Program-made: the position numbers and the translations under genes | The notes under the pieces: generated by a model | Told to the model about the DNA's origin: nothing | Databases searched by the model: none | Seen by the model: only the letters and a program-made list of their open reading frames with translations | Shown: positions 5,597 through 8,154 of the stretch, in pieces | Position numbering within the stretch: the first letter of the stretch is position 1 | Layout: every line of letters starts with the position of its first letter | Source of the DNA: Acholeplasmatales bacterium DTU056 | GTDB taxonomy: Bacteria; Bacillota_I; Bacilli_A; ML615J-28; CAG-698 | Assembly: GCA_001512985.1 (NCBI GenBank) | Contig: LFRX01000050.1 | Span: forward strand, 1-8,154 | DNA: 8,154 nt | Reading direction: 5' to 3'

Positions 5597-5610
5597 AGTA
5601 AGCGTTTTCT
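5597..5610. promoter_or_regulatory. CcpA/LacI-family-like operator 2
   Basis: AGTAAGCGTTTTCT is centred on CG (5603-5604). Its reverse complement shares AGAAAACGCTT with operator 1, and both fit AGNAANCGNTTTCT. It sits 34 bp upstream of the oppA -35 box, so it does not block polymerase directly. Confidence 0.6.
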
Positions 5611-5644
5611 ACGATAAAATTTTTAAAGTTATTTATCAAGACTA

Positions 5645-5673
5645 TTGACAATTTAGTAAAGAAATAGTAAAAT
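5645..5673 (+). promoter_or_regulatory. Sigma-A promoter of oppA
   Basis: Perfect TTGACA (5645-5650), 17-bp spacer, TAAAAT (5668-5673, one mismatch). It is the best promoter in the window. Initiation near 5680 gives a leader of about 24 nt, with AAAGGAG (5688-5694) nine bases before the ATG. Confidence 0.85.
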
Positions 5674-5703
5674 ACCAGTAATACAAAAAAGGAGTGTGAG
5701 GAT

Positions 5704-8154
5704 ATGAGAAGGAAATTATTTGCATTATTGTTTGTTGTTTTAATGGCATTTGCGCTTGTGGCATGTGAAAACAAATATGAGCGTGCCGTTGAAGATGTTT
5801 TAAAACAAATTGCTGTGCCTACTGAGGCTCAAACAGGGTTTAAAGTGCCTGCCAAAGTTAAAACAAAAGTTGGCGATGTTACTTTAACTTGGAAATCAAG
5901 CAATGAAAACGTACTTAAAGTTGCTGAAACTGTCACAGGAGATGAATATACTGTTTTAGCTTTCCTTCCTGAAGATGAGGATGTTGAAGTTAATTTGACA
6001 GTAACAGCAAAACTTAAAAAAATTGAAAAGGAAAAAGAATTCACAGTATTAGTTAAAGTGCCAAGCGGCGAAGTCTATGAAGATCTTACAAGTGAAGTAT
6101 TAGAACAATTAATTAGAGAGTTAACACTTCCAGATCGCGCTGCAAGTGACATCATTATTCCACAATCACTAGGTTACTTTAACGTTAATATTACATGGGC
6201 TTCTAATAAAACAGAAGTTCTTGATACAAAAGGTCGTGTTGTACGTCCACAAGGTCTAGGAACTGGTGTTAAACTAGTAGCAACAGTTGCTGGTACTGTT
6301 GTTAAAACAGGGGAAGAATTAGAAGTTGAAAGAACATTCTATGTATATGTATATGGTAATGACATTGATATCAACGGTGTTTACAACCTAGCATTCGGTG
6401 AAGTAAATACCTTAAACCCATTAAACTCAACAGCTGCTTCAGAATCAGATGTTTATGATCTTTTAGTAGATTCTCTATATACCACTGATTACAACTGGTA
6501 TAAAGGTATTGAAGAAGGATTTGCACAATTCCCAGGCGACTTCTCAAATATTAGAGGAAGAAATGAAACTCCATTTGATGCGCCTAATAAAACTGAAATG
6601 CCAGCATTAGCTAGAACATTCGTTTTAGGTATGGCGGCTGATTTCCCAATTTCTGTTGACAAAAATAGCAACTTCGAAAAATCAATTGGCGTCCTAGATG
6701 ATAAAGCTGCAAAAGAAAATCAAGATGATGAATGGATTATTAAATTACGAAAAGATTTGAAATTCGCAGACGGACGCGAAATCGACGCACATGTATTTGA
6801 ATATTCATTTAAACAATATCTAGATGGTAACCAAAACAATGAACGTGCTAACTATTTATACAATGGTGACTACATTCCATTGAAAAATGGTGAAGCATAT
6901 TTCAAACAAGGAAGACCATTAGATGACGAGGATCCAGACAAAGGCGTATGGCCTGAAACAAGCTGGGATGAAGTTGGATTCAAAATTATTGACAAATATA
7001 CATTTAAATTAACATTAGAAACTCCAGTCACTCAATGGCATCTAATGACATACTTAGGAATTGTATGTTTAGTTCATCCAGAAAAATTTGAAGCTGGATT
7101 TGATGCTGAACGTAAAGTAACAAACTATGGTTCAATTGAAAATATTCCTGTTTCATATGGACCATATGTTCTATCTAACTGGGAAGATGGAAAACAATTT
7201 ACATTTACTCGAAACGAAAACTTCTATGATAAACATAAATACACAATTAAAACAATCAATGGTCCAATTATTACTGACCAATCTCAAATTATCAACGAAT
7301 TCAAAGCTGGTAGATTAGATATCGCTGGTGTTGGTGGAGCATATTGGAATGAATTCAAAAATGACGCTAACCTATATATTGCTCCTTCTAACTCATTCTA
7401 TCGTTTTGCAATTAGCTTAGATAGAACTGATGGAACAAGTGGAAAAGAAACACCTCCAATTCTATTAGAAAAAGAGTTTAGAAAAGCTTTATATTTAGCA
7501 ACAGATCGTCAAGACTATACTGACACTGTTCAACCACCTTCCCAACCAGCATTAGGTTACTTAAGTAACATTCACCAAGTTAACGAAGCTGCTTCAGGAG
7601 CTTATGCAAGCAGTGCACAACACTTAAATGTATTGGCTGAATTAGGCTTAAAACCTGAACAAAAAGGTTATGATATTGAAGAAGCTCGTAATTTATTCAA
7701 AATAGCTTATGCTAATGCGGTTTCAAAAGGTAAATATGAAGCAGGTGAAAAAGTTGTAATTGAATTCGCATTCTATGATGTAGAATCTAACCGTCGTATG
7801 GCGAACTGGGTTAAAGCTCAATATGAACGCGTATTTAACAAAACAGTTGAATACAACGGTCAACTAATTGAGTTTGAAATTGAGTTAAATGGATTAAGCC
7901 AAGCTCAATTTACATCTCAACGTAATAACGGCGACTTCGATTTATGCTTTACTGGTATGTCTGGGGCAACATTCCAAGCAACATTTGGTATGGGTTATAT
8001 CTTCAGTAGAACATTCTCAACATTCTTAGTTGGTCGTGGTCATGATACAGGTAACCTTCCAGTACGTGCTGAAATTCCATACCTAACTTTCATCTTGAAA
8101 AATAAATTAGAAAAAGGCGAAGAATTAGAAGAGCATGAAGAAAAATTCTTAGAA
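5704..8154 (+). CDS. oppA: Oligopeptide-binding lipoprotein (SBP family 5) with two N-terminal Ig-like domains; 3' end outside window
   Basis: Membrane-anchored solute receptor of an Opp/Dpp-type ABC importer; 817 codons are visible with no stop. Residues 1-21 are a lipoprotein signal: MRRK, a hydrophobic run, then lipobox LVAC with Cys21 as the lipidated residue. Two atypical bacterial Ig-like domains follow (about 22-118 and 121-219). They share the patterns LTWKSSNENVLKV (Trp63) and ITWASNKTEVLDTKGRVVRP (Trp165). The family 5 solute-binding domain begins near 225 (GVYNLAFGEVNTLNPLNS) and continues past the end, with typical stretches WIIKLRKDLKFADGREIDAH, TFKLTLETPV, SYGPYVLSNWEDGKQFTFTR and EFRKALYLATDR. 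The Ig domains may act as a stalk. The start is supported by a strong RBS and promoter. Permease and ATPase genes would lie downstream. Peptide specificity is not deducible; a nickel- or sugar-type ligand is less likely but possible. The gene symbol names the family, not proven orthology. Confidence 0.92.
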   Translation, partial: MRRKLFALLFVVLMAFALVACENKYERAVEDVLKQIAVPTEAQTGFKVPAKVKTKVGDVTLTWKSSNENVLKVAETVTGDEYTVLAFLPEDEDVEVNLTVTAKLKKIEKEKEFTVLVKVPSGEVYEDLTSEVLEQLIRELTLPDRAASDIIIPQSLGYFNVNITWASNKTEVLDTKGRVVRPQGLGTGVKLVATVAGTVVKTGEELEVERTFYVYVYGNDIDINGVYNLAFGEVNTLNPLNSTAASESDVYDLLVDSLYTTDYNWYKGIEEGFAQFPGDFSNIRGRNETPFDAPNKTEMPALARTFVLGMAADFPISVDKNSNFEKSIGVLDDKAAKENQDDEWIIKLRKDLKFADGREIDAHVFEYSFKQYLDGNQNNERANYLYNGDYIPLKNGEAYFKQGRPLDDEDPDKGVWPETSWDEVGFKIIDKYTFKLTLETPVTQWHLMTYLGIVCLVHPEKFEAGFDAERKVTNYGSIENIPVSYGPYVLSNWEDGKQFTFTRNENFYDKHKYTIKTINGPIITDQSQIINEFKAGRLDIAGVGGAYWNEFKNDANLYIAPSNSFYRFAISLDRTDGTSGKETPPILLEKEFRKALYLATDRQDYTDTVQPPSQPALGYLSNIHQVNEAASGAYASSAQHLNVLAELGLKPEQKGYDIEEARNLFKIAYANAVSKGKYEAGEKVVIEFAFYDVESNRRMANWVKAQYERVFNKTVEYNGQLIEFEIELNGLSQAQFTSQRNNGDFDLCFTGMSGATFQATFGMGYIFSRTFSTFLVGRGHDTGNLPVRAEIPYLTFILKNKLEKGEELEEHEEKFLE

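Larger units (their letters stand above)
5319..5703. other. 385-bp intergenic control region between the DUF3899-like gene and oppA
   Basis: No coding sequence was supported on either strand. It holds the minus-strand promoter (5347-5375), two operator-like palindromes (5419-5434 and 5597-5610) and the oppA promoter and ribosome binding site (5645-5694). A weak third half-site, AAAACGCT (5479-5486), lies between the operators. The remaining stretch (about 5435-5596) is AT-rich with nothing else recognisable. Confidence 0.7.

Noticed and set aside
5592..5774. Minus-strand 60-codon frame upstream of and inside oppA
   Set aside because: It lies antisense to the oppA promoter and signal peptide and has no recognisable ribosome binding site or family.
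7127..7318. Plus-strand 63-codon frame inside oppA
   Set aside because: It is an out-of-frame shadow of the solute-binding domain, which is intact in the main frame.
1..8154. Mycoplasma-type code (TGA = Trp)
   Set aside because: All genes use TGG for Trp and none needs TGA as sense; the only candidate, the relQ-nadK junction, already separates two complete standard-length proteins.
1..8154. Phage, transposon, CRISPR or defence system
   Set aside because: No integrase, transposase, terminal repeats, spaced direct-repeat array or defence-type protein was seen on either strand.

Overview
The window is AT-rich bacterial DNA. Every gene reads in full with the standard bacterial code: TGG is used for Trp, and TGA appears only as a stop. 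The proteins (Spx, RelQ-type alarmone synthetase, YjbK-type CYTH protein, NAD kinase, KFGKT-type TyrRS, DUF3899-like membrane protein, OppA lipoprotein) point to a low-GC Gram-positive lineage. That means Bacillota, or a relative that keeps TGA as stop such as the Acholeplasma/Izemoplasma group. The exact taxon cannot be fixed from the sequence alone.

Layout: (1) 1-612, 3' half of tyrS (+), convergent with trpS (-, 651-1646). (2) 1647-1881, divergent control region, then spx (+, 1882-2316) overlapping by one base a MazG/RS21-C6-like nucleotide pyrophosphohydrolase gene (2316-2603), convergent with a yjbK-like CYTH gene (-, 2646-3215). (3) 3216-3427, divergent control region, then relQ (+, 3428-4108) and NAD kinase (+, 4115-4885), convergent with a small DUF3899-like membrane protein gene (-, 4926-5318). 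(4) 5319-5703, a 385-bp control region with two matching CcpA/LacI-like operators and a near-consensus sigma-A promoter. It leads into a large oligopeptide-binding lipoprotein gene (+, 5704 to past the window end) that carries two atypical Ig-like domains ahead of the solute-binding domain. Each of the three convergent junctions holds one hairpin usable as a terminator on both strands.

The content is housekeeping plus stress physiology: two aminoacyl-tRNA synthetases, a thiol-stress transcription regulator with a nucleotide-pool cleaner, an alarmone synthetase with NADP synthesis, and peptide uptake. From recall, trpS, opp, spx, yjbK, yjbM/relQ and yjbN/ppnK lie in one stretch of the Bacillus subtilis chromosome. 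This window therefore looks like a compacted and re-oriented version of that neighbourhood. No mobile element, CRISPR array, rRNA, tRNA or defence system was seen. The most interesting points are the in-frame tandem TGA between relQ and NAD kinase, substitutions at RelQ's recalled allosteric-site positions, a C-terminal cysteine cluster on Spx, the paired operators upstream of oppA, and the Ig-domain stalk on OppA.
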